The position numbers were made by a program, and so were the translations under genes. A stretch of DNA of 17,202 nt, taken from positions 1 through 17,202 of the forward strand of contig DASYAN010000549.1 of the NCBI GenBank assembly GCA_036501345.1, written 5' to 3'. Shown piece after piece: positions 1 through 5,525 of this stretch (positions are counted from its first letter, which is position 1; every line of letters starts with the position of its first letter). The DNA is from DASYAN01 sp036501345 (GTDB lineage Bacteria; Chloroflexota; Ktedonobacteria; Ktedonobacterales; Ktedonobacteraceae). The notes beneath the pieces were generated by a model. It did not search any database. It was not told where the DNA came from and worked only from the letters and a program-made list of their open reading frames with translations.

Positions 1-448
1 GCCAGGGTAGCCCATAGACACGTACTTTTCCTCCTACCAGGTCAACATACGATCCCAGCATATTTTCGGGTTTCCAGAGAGTCAGCTGCGGTGCTCCATC
101 TTCCATAATAGGAGCTAGGAGAATGATATAGCCCTGGTAGCACAAAAATTGCAGCCAGGAGATGCCATCTCGGTAATAGCTACGATCATGGTTTCCCTCA
201 ATCGTGATCACCGGGATGTTATGCTCTTTGAGCCGCTTTAAGCCCTCAATTGCATGGATGAGGGTTTGTGCATCTATAGCTCGCTTGTTGAAAAGATCGC
301 CAGCAATGACCATGAAGTCGATCCTGCGATCGATAGCGTCATCAATGATCTTCCAGAAACTGCGACTGAAATCATTGAAACGTTCACGTAGACCGTATTG
401 CTCATAGCCCAGATGGGTATCTGCTATGTGAATAAAAGAAGCTCGCAT
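1..448 (-). CDS. SbcD/Mre11-like metallophosphoesterase, N-terminal part
   Basis: This reading frame starts at an ATG at 448 on the minus strand and stays open to the left edge, giving about 149 residues of an incomplete protein. It begins MRASFIHIADTHLGYEQYG and carries the calcineurin-like phosphoesterase metal ligands in order: D-x-H in IADTHLG (residues 9-15), GDLFN near residues 50-54 and GNHD near residues 80-83. This spacing and the YEQYGLRERFNDF segment are typical of DNA repair exonucleases of the SbcD/Mre11 group, which use two Mn ions to cut DNA ends and hairpins with an SbcC/Rad50-type ATPase. No SbcC partner is visible, since the gene runs off the window. A stand-alone phosphodiesterase of the same superfamily is the alternative. 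The family call is firm; the SbcD role is inferred. Confidence 0.85.
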   Translation of the reverse strand, partial: MRASFIHIADTHLGYEQYGLRERFNDFSRSFWKIIDDAIDRRIDFMVIAGDLFNKRAIDAQTLIHAIEGLKRLKEHNIPVITIEGNHDRSYYRDGISWLQFLCYQGYIILLAPIMEDGAPQLTLWKPENMLGSYVDLVGGKVRVYGLPW

Positions 449-533
449 ATATTTTTATTCCGTAATTGTTCAGACGGGCGCAATGATGGTTTTTGACACA
501 TTAAGCCGATGTCCGCAAGCCCCACCCCACCCC

Positions 534-690
534 ACGGGCGCAATACCCAGAGGGCACACGGTGAATTGGGCCCCTACGACACGGGCAACCGTGTGCCCTC
601 TGGGTATGAATTGCCGGATTAAAAAGTCAAACATCATAATTGGGCCCCTACACTCGGGCAACCGTGTGCCCTTTGGGTATAAATTGCCAA
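534..690. repeat. Intergenic repeat cluster, three copies of a 28-52 bp unit
   Basis: Two direct copies of a unit reading roughly AATTGGGCCCCTAC, then CGGGCAACCGTGTGCCC, then TGGGTAT and AATTGCC lie at 564-614 and 639-688, about 75 bp apart. A third, partial copy is inverted at 535-562. Copy A (543-562) and copy B (588-607) form a perfect 20-bp inverted repeat with a 25-nt loop. An 11-nt motif, ACGGGCGCAAT, also occurs twice (474-484 and 534-544). There is no coding potential. On the minus strand the unit reads GGGCACACGGTTGCCC followed by GTAGGGGCCC, resembling short dispersed GTAGGGGC-type repeats of Chloroflexota and cyanobacteria (from memory, not searched). The cluster ends 15 bp before the stop codon of the neighbouring membrane protein. 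Confidence 0.8.
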
Positions 691-702
691 ATTTGTGGTT
701 AT

Positions 703-1098
703 TCAGGCTGGACCGGTCATCCAGGCACGAATGGCTGCTGCGACTAAAACTAATGTTGCAATGCTGTAGATCAGTAGGTCTTTGCGCTGATTCTTGCCGT
801 TCGTGGTAAAGCTCAGCCATGTCAGAGGAATACCTAGAGCAACAATACCACCATAGACATAATGCAAATAATACAGGTTTTTACCACCATCTGGTTTCAG
901 TCCCGAGAAAACCATGATCAGTCCAAATAATCCCTGCAAGATGCCCAATGCGAGTGTAATGATCAACATGATCCGCCAGGGCTTGATCATTACTTTCCGC
1001 GCAAAGTATATGACGAGCCCCCATATACTAGTAATTGCCGCTGCAGCTACTATCAGATATACATTATACTGATGCAGCAATAAAATAAAGTCTGTCAA
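703..1098 (-). CDS. Small four-helix integral membrane protein, unknown function
   Basis: This 131-residue protein has four predicted membrane segments, at about residues 13-33, 42-65, 78-96 and 107-126. Basic residues occur in the loop after helix 1 (FARKVMIKPWR) and in NGKNQRKD between helices 3 and 4, suggesting cytoplasmic loops. A YYLHYVYGG motif stands just before helix 3, and its conserved-looking His could bind a cofactor, but that is speculation. The start is a TTG at 1098, chosen because GGGAG lies about 8 nt upstream and the next Met (residue 37) would remove helix 1. I do not recognise a named family. It is divergently oriented from the gene at 1350 and ends next to the repeat cluster. 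Confidence 0.7.
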   Translation of the reverse strand: MTDFILLLHQYNVYLIVAAAAITSIWGLVIYFARKVMIKPWRIMLIITLALGILQGLFGLIMVFSGLKPDGGKNLYYLHYVYGGIVALGIPLTWLSFTTNGKNQRKDLLIYSIATLVLVAAAIRAWMTGPA

Positions 1099-1349
1099 TT
1101 TTAAAACTCCCTCACACGTTGTGGTTCTACAATAGACCTATGATAACTGTCCTTATTCAGTGTTCAAGAAATAGAACCTCTCTTGCCTTACTATAGCGTG
1201 TACAGGTCTGGCTGACAAGTGCGAGATTTTTTTTCTGTTAGATCGCCCAAAAGTGAGAACTGTCCCTGTTTTCCCCTATTATGAGCGTACAAAATCCCGT
1301 TACAATGTGCTTAACGAAAGGTTCCTGCTGAACTAGAACGGAGGATATA

Positions 1350-1844
1350 ATGAGCAGAAACAAACTAATCCTTTATGCCATAGGGGCAATCTTTATACTG
1401 ATGTTCTTAATTATCAGCGTGAAATCTTGCGGTTCCTCTAAACATACAAGTACACTTCAGCCAATAGCCCAGGGTTCTAAAAAGCTGTGTGGCAATATCA
1501 TTCTAACAATAGGCGGTACAACGTTGAACATGATCAATGCGCAGCACGTTGAGAAATGCTTCTGGCAAGCATACCAGCAATGCCATTCAGCCTCGTTAGT
1601 ACTTACTGCCTATACTATCGATGGGATTACCACACGCACTTTTAGTACTGAGAATCAGAAAAATGGTTGTATAGTCTCAGATGCACAGCAGGTCTCTATA
1701 CCTTCTAAAAATTTGGTATCACATTATACTAATACATGCGATCGAGTACTGAATATCACAAGCGGCTTACGCGTTATCACCGGAGCTGACTTACGCTTTG
1801 TCAATTGTGGAAACGATGGTACCATCGATATTACTGGTTCTTAA
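1350..1844 (+). CDS. Anchored, cysteine-rich extracytoplasmic protein, unknown
   Basis: This 164-residue protein begins with a short basic start (MSRNK) and one hydrophobic segment (about residues 6-24), followed by a polar domain with no further membrane span. Seven cysteines lie outside the membrane segment, at about positions 27, 47, 70, 78, 107, 131 and 153, suggesting disulfides in an exported domain. The SVKSCGSS segment looks slightly like a lipobox but has Lys at -2 and Val at -3, so a lipoprotein is unlikely. GGAGG stands 7 nt upstream of the ATG, supporting the start. No enzymatic motif is visible. It is probably monocistronic: no downstream gene follows for about 700 bp. The function is unknown. 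Confidence 0.7.
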   Translation: MSRNKLILYAIGAIFILMFLIISVKSCGSSKHTSTLQPIAQGSKKLCGNIILTIGGTTLNMINAQHVEKCFWQAYQQCHSASLVLTAYTIDGITTRTFSTENQKNGCIVSDAQQVSIPSKNLVSHYTNTCDRVLNITSGLRVITGADLRFVNCGNDGTIDITGS

Positions 1845-1920
1845 TTCGCCGCCATAATCCCATCCAGACATCCCTCGGAAAACTGTCCTCACCGCGTTGT
1901 TTTTTAGGTACATTTCATAA

Positions 1921-1982
1921 CTTGTCCCTTATTCGTCCTCGCTTGTCCCCTATTCGTCCTTTTGTTGTCCTCACGTTGTCCT
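1921..1982 (+). repeat. Six helically phased GTCC direct repeats
   Basis: GTCC begins at 1924, 1935, 1945, 1956, 1967 and 1978, a spacing of 11, 10, 11, 11 and 11 bp. Two 19-bp units (1921-1939 and 1942-1960) differ at one base, and the last two boxes read TTGTCCTC. The array ends 23 bp before a TATACT hexamer at 2005. The arrangement is like binding sites of PhoP- or SARP-type activators, or like the repeated TGTCC motifs in IS21-type transposon ends. Confidence 0.65.
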
Positions 1983-2171
1983 CGAAAAAGCGAACTTTCC
2001 TTGGTATACTTTACGCATACACAAGATCGAGAGAGAGATATCTCTCATCATCAGGGATCTCGTCCTAATTGCTTCATTAATCATTTAGATATGATTCAAA
2101 CGAAGGTAAAAGAATTTGACAGTTTGAGAGGGAAGAGGATGAAGCACTCCCTTTCCAAGCCACCTGCGATT

Positions 2172-2218
2172 ACGTTTTGCTACCATTTGCGTTCTTATCG
2201 CAAATGGTAGCAAAACGT
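2172..2218. repeat. Perfect 20-bp inverted repeat with 7-nt loop
   Basis: The arms ACGTTTTGCTACCATTTGCG (2172-2191) and its exact complement (2199-2218) flank the loop TTCTTAT. No T-run follows on either strand, so it is not a classical terminator. The arms could be ends of a small non-autonomous element or the stem of a structured RNA. Similar CAAAACGTG words recur near 3988 and 4037. Confidence 0.85.
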
Positions 2219-2548
2219 GACACAGATATAGACATAATGGTTCTCACGAGGTATCTTAGAACTAGTAGATATTGCCAAAATGCTCAATTCACTAGCAAGC
2301 AGGTCAGCAGTATCCAGACTTCTTTGTATATCAATACGTCAAAAAATTTTTGACAGAGTGTGAGAACCCAAACTGTCAGGTTCTCCCCTGGAGAAGCTTT
2401 AAGTTCGGGAACACCCTCAGGTTATTATTGAGAGTGATTAGTAAGAGTTTTCACGGCAGAGGTTGATAGAACACATATATCATCCTTTGGTACCAGAAAG
2501 CTACAACGACTTGCCGAAAATTTTTGAGTTATGAGAGAGAATTGAGAT

Positions 2549-2908
2549 ATGAGACCTTACCCACCAGATCTGAGAGAACGTATTCTTTATGCAGTAGACC
2601 AAGGCAAACCACGTGCCGAGGTTATTAGGGTGTTTGGGGTATCGAGAGCTTCTATTAAGCGATACCTTAAACAACGACGAGAGACAGGGAGTCTACTGCC
2701 CAAGCCAATTCCGGGACGTCCTCCCAAGAAGCTTGGGCTATTGCGAGCAAAGCTACAAACACAACTGGAGGCATACCCTGATGCTACTCTAGAGGAGCAC
2801 TGTCAGCGGTGGGAAGCGCAAGAGGGAATAAAGGTCAGTACAGCCACGATGAGCCGTGCAATCCAGCATTTGGGATGGGCACGAAACAAAGATATCAGTG
2901 GCAAGTGA
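2549..2908 (+). pseudogene. IS630-type transposase, N-terminal fragment
   Basis: The 119 residues comprise the DNA-binding part of an IS630/Tc1-mariner-type transposase. A first helix-turn-helix (about residues 10-42, RERILYAVDQGKPRAEVIRV to SIKRYLK) is followed by a basic GRPPKK linker (about residues 56-61). A second winged-helix segment (about residues 80-113) ends with TMSRAIQHLGWARNK, the usual junction to the catalytic domain. The frame stops there. The downstream 130 bp contains no DDE domain in any frame, so the catalytic half is missing and the protein cannot transpose by itself. The ribosome site is weak. Some IS630 elements split the gene into two frames, but no second half is present, so a 3' deletion is more likely. 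Confidence 0.8.
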
Positions 2909-2961
2909 GGGAAGGGTTGCTCGTTAGTCGTAACCAGTGACGGCATTAGTTGAATTCTTGG

Positions 2962-3018
2962 GCTCATTTTTAAGGCAAAATGCTCTTAAACAGAAGAGTA
3001 TCTTACCTTAAATTGAGC
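2962..3018. repeat. Long imperfect inverted repeat (about 25-bp stem)
   Basis: The segment 2962-2987 pairs with 2994-3018 around the loop AAACAG, with about 20 of 25 positions complementary and one bulge. It sits between the transposase remnant and the stop codon of the convergent acetyltransferase gene (3038), 19 bp beyond that stop. It may terminate transcription from either side or be the hairpin end of the eroded element. There is no strong terminal T-run. Confidence 0.55.
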
Positions 3019-3037
3019 TCAAGCGTCAGAGAAGTCT

Positions 3038-3556
3038 CTAGGCATCCGTGTGCTGAGCTGGCTTGGTTGCATAGAGGCGGAAGTTCTGTCCCCACTGGTC
3101 CACATCGTGTTCGTACTGCATGTCAATCTTCTCTGCGAGAGAGATAGAGACCTGATTCTCAGGTGGAATCAGCGAAATCAGGCGAGGAAAGCCTCGCTGC
3201 TGCAAGCCATAGTCCTTGAGCGCCTGAACACCTTCCACGGCGAGCCCCTGTTGCCAGTATGGTCGTGCCAGTACATATCCCAGTTCCACTTCTGGCTGCC
3301 CTTCGACCTCCTGATCTAGCAGTCCACATTGCCCAATAAACTGCTGGTCGCTCTTGTGAATGATGGCAAAAAACGCGTGTCCATAGATCTGATATTCTCG
3401 GATATACCTGTTTAGCACACGCTGCACCTCATCTGGAGTGCGCGGGCCACCCAAAAAGCGCATTACTTCAGGATCGGCATAGAGTGCTGTCAAGTCATCC
3501 AAGTCGGAGTTTGTCAATGGCCGAAACTGCAAGTGCTCCGTCTCAAAAATAATCAT
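3038..3556 (-). CDS. GNAT-family N-acetyltransferase (RimJ/RimL-like)
   Basis: The 172-residue protein fits a single GNAT domain of the RimJ/RimL-like group (Acetyltransf_3), which transfers acetyl from acetyl-CoA to an amine such as a protein N-terminus, an antibiotic or a small metabolite. Visible features are the opening ETEHLQFRPLTNSDLDDL with PEVMRFLGG (residues 4-37), and strand 4 VELGYVLARPYWQQGLAVEG (about residues 90-109), which carries the acetyl-CoA pyrophosphate loop Q-Q-G-L-A. The late segment ENQVSISLAEKIDMQYE (about residues 133-149) is the usual N-x-x-S-x-x-L-x-E-K element. GAGG lies about 9 nt upstream of the ATG. A clear promoter at 3635-3664 suggests a single-gene unit. The substrate cannot be told from sequence. 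Confidence 0.88.
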   Translation of the reverse strand: MIIFETEHLQFRPLTNSDLDDLTALYADPEVMRFLGGPRTPDEVQRVLNRYIREYQIYGHAFFAIIHKSDQQFIGQCGLLDQEVEGQPEVELGYVLARPYWQQGLAVEGVQALKDYGLQQRGFPRLISLIPPENQVSISLAEKIDMQYEHDVDQWGQNFRLYATKPAQHTDA

Positions 3557-3634
3557 TGTGTATCCTCACATGTATCATCAAAATGAAAAATGAAATTTAA
3601 TCCCCCCTGATCTCCTCCCAAACATCACCTTTTC

Positions 3635-3664
3635 ATTATAGCCTTCTCTTGATGATCGTGGCAA
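3635..3664 (-). promoter_or_regulatory. Sigma-A-type promoter of the acetyltransferase gene
   Basis: On the minus strand TTGCCA (3664-3659) and TATAAT (3640-3635) are separated by 18 bp, giving a leader of about 70 nt before the ATG at 3556. Confidence 0.6.
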
Positions 3665-3693
3665 ACGAGAGATATGGGTCCTTACAATTATAC

Positions 3694-3728
3694 AAAAGCG
3701 CCTGCTTTTTTTGCTAGCAAGCGCTTTT
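3694..3728 (-). terminator. Hairpin downstream of the 56-residue ORF
   Basis: AAAAGCGC (3694-3701) pairs perfectly with GCGCTTTT (3721-3728), with three more pairs inside (TGC/GCA). It begins just beyond the stop codon of the small ORF at 3734. On the minus strand the stem ends in TTTTG, a weak U-tract, so terminator function is probable but not certain. Confidence 0.5.
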
Positions 3729-3733
3729 ATTAG

Positions 3734-3904
3734 TTATTCACACCTATGTGAGTTTTCCAATCTTTCGTGACCTAAGGACTCAAGATGGCTTGATGTTGTA
3801 AAACCACACTTATTACATCGATAGCTCTTTCCACCGATTAGTGAAACGACCATGACAACGAAGAATCCGACTGTGACCAATCCAAGAAATGTCATCGCAT
3901 CCAT
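3734..3904 (-). CDS. Small membrane protein with zinc-finger-like tail (56 aa)
   Basis: This short frame starts with ATG at 3904 and stops at 3734. Residues 4-24 form one hydrophobic helix (MTFLGLVTVGFFVVMVVSLIG). The remainder, KSYRCNKCGFTTSSHLESLG followed by HERLENSHRCE, has a C-x2-C pair (residues 30 and 33), His at 40, 46 and 53 and Cys at 55. This is a spacing suited to binding one zinc ion. The upstream ribosome site is weak, which lowers confidence, but the compositional split between helix and Cys/His tail is unlikely by chance, and a hairpin follows the stop. It may be a membrane-tethered zinc-ribbon or C2H2-like protein. The function is unknown. Confidence 0.55.
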   Translation of the reverse strand: MDAMTFLGLVTVGFFVVMVVSLIGGKSYRCNKCGFTTSSHLESLGHERLENSHRCE

Positions 3905-3954
3905 AGTTATTTAGTTGCGGCATGGGGAGATATGCATATCCTTTCTTTCTCATA

Positions 3955-4006
3955 GCTAGAATTTTTAATTTCAACGAGTGGCTAGAATTTGTATTTCAAA
4001 ACGTGG
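3955..4006 (+). repeat. Two tandem imperfect 26-bp repeats
   Basis: GCTAGAATTT begins two adjacent 26-bp units (3955-3980 and 3981-4006) that stay similar throughout (ATTTCAA followed by CG-TG). A degenerate partial copy ending in ATCAAAACGTG follows at about 4025-4044. The region is AT-rich and non-coding. Confidence 0.55.
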
Positions 4007-4111
4007 CATGTGGCAACTTATTAATTGAAATTATATCAAAACGTGTCAATATGGATGAGTACAAAAATGTGAAGGGGGCCTGCCTTTTCCTATCCTTTAG
4101 TCACATAGCAA

Positions 4112-4128
4112 GGGCTCATAGAGAGCCC
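4112..4128 (-). terminator. Possible galU terminator hairpin
   Basis: GGGCTC (4112-4117) and GAGCCC (4123-4128) form a stem with a 5-nt loop 21 bp past the galU stop. On the minus strand TTGCT follows, so the U-tract is poor. Confidence 0.4.
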
Positions 4129-4148
4129 CGGCATCTTGTACGGTTTTG

Positions 4149-5015
4149 TCACTCTGTTTTTAATGTCTGGCGTATATACTCACGTAGTGCGGGCGCAATA
4201 TCAGAACGTTGCAAGCCTATGGCAATCGATGTCGTCAATAAGCCGATAGGAGTTCCCATGTCGTAGCGCTGCCCGGCAAAATGAATACCATGGCAGCGTC
4301 CCTGGCATGCTTGGATCTGAAGTGCGTCCGTGAGTTGAATTTCTCCACCTCTGCCGGGTGGCAACTTCTCGATCAGCGCAAAGATATCTGGTGTAATCAC
4401 ATAGCGGCCCGCAACAGCAAGATCAGATGGAGCTTCTGCAGGTTTAGGCTTCTCAACCAGATCAGTAACCTGGAATGTATTGCCTTCTTGCGTCTTTACA
4501 GAAGCTACGCCATATGCAGAGACCTGTTCGCGCAGGACCGTAACAAGAGTAAGTATGGAACTGTGATACCGCTCATAGGCCTCAATCAGGGGTTGCAGGC
4601 AGGGCTCGTGGGGATAGATCTCATCACCCAGCATGACGACGAATGGCTCATCGCCTACTAGTTCTTTTGCACAGAGGACTGCATGACCCAACCCAAGAGG
4701 CTCTACCTGGCGTACCACAGCATATTTTGCTAGTCCCTGTATGCGCCGCAGTTCCTCCAACTCCTTCTGCTTGCCTTTGCGCTCCAGCGTTTGCTCCAGT
4801 TCGGGGAATGCATCAAAGTGATCTTCGATGGCACGCTTACTGCGGCTCGTCACGAAAATAATCTCTTCAATACCAGCGGCGACAGCCTCTTCTACAATAT
4901 ATTGTAAAGTTGGCTTGTCAACAATAGGAAGCAATTCTTTCGGCACAACTTTGCTGGCAGGCAATACTCGTGTTCCCAGGCCAGCAACTGGTAACACAGC
5001 TTTACGAATGTGCAT
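4149..5015 (-). CDS. galU: UTP-glucose-1-phosphate uridylyltransferase
   Basis: This 288-residue cytoplasmic enzyme makes UDP-glucose from UTP and glucose 1-phosphate, feeding polysaccharide, glycolipid and cell-envelope synthesis. Visible family elements are the nucleotide-binding AGLGTRVLPASKVVPKELLP (residues 11-30), EPLGLGHAVLCA (105-116), the metal/nucleotide site MLGDE (128-132; most GalU have GDD), VEKP (187-190), GRYVITPDIF (203-212), GGEIQLTDAL (223-232) and YDMGTPIGL (251-259). The length matches bacterial GalU. The start is supported by GGAGG 5 nt upstream, and a good promoter lies at 5079-5107. It is transcribed alone, away from rph. YDMGTP in place of the common YDCGS and GDE in place of GDD are lineage-like variants, not defects. 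A thymidylyltransferase (RmlA) is less likely given the GalU-specific EPLGLGHAV segment. Confidence 0.93.
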   Translation of the reverse strand: MHIRKAVLPVAGLGTRVLPASKVVPKELLPIVDKPTLQYIVEEAVAAGIEEIIFVTSRSKRAIEDHFDAFPELEQTLERKGKQKELEELRRIQGLAKYAVVRQVEPLGLGHAVLCAKELVGDEPFVVMLGDEIYPHEPCLQPLIEAYERYHSSILTLVTVLREQVSAYGVASVKTQEGNTFQVTDLVEKPKPAEAPSDLAVAGRYVITPDIFALIEKLPPGRGGEIQLTDALQIQACQGRCHGIHFAGQRYDMGTPIGLLTTSIAIGLQRSDIAPALREYIRQTLKTE

Positions 5016-5078
5016 CGAACCTCCTTCAATATCACAGCAGGCGGACCCTATTTGACGCCATGTAATATCTTCTCAGAT

Positions 5079-5107
5079 ATTGTATGAGATAATCTTACGG
5101 TGGTCAA
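5079..5107 (-). promoter_or_regulatory. Promoter of galU
   Basis: TTGACC (5107-5102) and TACAAT (5084-5079) on the minus strand are spaced by 17 bp, close to the sigma-A consensus, with a leader of about 60 nt before the ATG. Confidence 0.65.
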
Positions 5108-5275
5108 TCTATAGAAGCTATGAAAAGGGTAGGCATGAAGAGTAATACTTTCTATAGACGGGTAAAAGAATATGAGTTGAGTCTGTAGGGATAGAAGAAA
5201 ATACTATTTGATTTATAGATAACAGATTCCATTATGAGGTGCAAAATCTAAATTCACAACTATTATCTCCAAATA

Positions 5276-5314
5276 ATTAGAGGCTAATTGTAGAAATTCA
5301 CATTAGCCTCTAAT
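5276..5314. repeat. Perfect 13-bp inverted repeat
   Basis: ATTAGAGGCTAAT (5276-5288) and ATTAGCCTCTAAT (5302-5314) are exact complements with a 13-nt loop. The stem lies 130 bp upstream of the rph promoter. It could be a terminator stem of a lost neighbour or an operator; no T-run follows. Confidence 0.7.
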
Positions 5315-5443
5315 CCCTTATTATCAAGGTTCTAAGCGTCATACCCATCGCCAATTTATCAAAATTTACAAGCAAAATTCTCCCTACATTAATTATAACA
5401 TATAAAAAATTGTAAATCTAGACTAGTTATTCCCATTTGTTAC

Positions 5444-5452
5444 TGCTATAAT
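5444..5452 (+). promoter_or_regulatory. Extended -10 promoter of rph
   Basis: TGCTATAAT is a perfect extended -10 (TGn-TATAAT). The matching -35 position (5424-5429, TAGTTA) is poor, as is usual with extended -10 promoters. The leader before the first ATG is about 33 nt. No rifamycin-associated inverted repeat of the type seen before actinobacterial rph genes is visible. Confidence 0.55.
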
Positions 5453-5525
5453 GCAATAAAACGTTAATGAGATTTATTGGGGAGGTATTATTATGGAAAA
5501 AGGAATTGCCAAAGGAGGGAAACGT

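Larger units (their letters stand above)
1845..2548. other. 704-bp non-coding, repeat-rich region
   Basis: No convincing gene lies here; the short open frames lack ribosome sites and recognisable domains. It contains a run of GTCC boxes (1921-1982), a TATACT -10-like element (2005-2010), a 14-bp perfect palindrome GAGAGATATCTCTC (2033-2046), a perfect 20-bp inverted repeat (2172-2218), and an inverted GAGAACC/GGTTCTC pair around 2361-2387. Together with the truncated transposase that follows, it is best read as decayed mobile-element sequence, although a regulatory or small-RNA role is not excluded. Confidence 0.6.
5016..5492. other. AT-rich divergent intergenic region between galU and rph
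   Basis: No gene is seen. It holds the galU promoter (5079-5107, minus), an inverted repeat at 5276-5314, an extended -10 promoter for rph (5444-5452) and the rph ribosome site. The stretch 5200-5470 is markedly richer in A and T than the galU side, consistent with an import boundary. Confidence 0.6.

Noticed and set aside
1350..1844. Lipoprotein, based on SVKSCGSS after the hydrophobic helix
   Set aside because: Lys at -2 and Val at -3 do not fit a lipobox; an uncleaved N-terminal anchor is more likely.
1962..2210. 82-residue frame across the GTCC array and 20-bp inverted repeat
   Set aside because: Low-complexity and repeat-derived composition with no ribosome site or recognisable domain.
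3922..4266. 114-residue plus-strand frame between the micro-ORF and galU
   Set aside because: It overlaps the antisense 3' end of galU and the tandem repeats, and shows no domain or ribosome site.
5400..5492. Rifamycin-associated element upstream of rph
   Set aside because: No GC-rich 19-bp inverted repeat of that kind is present; only the AT-rich extended -10 promoter is seen.
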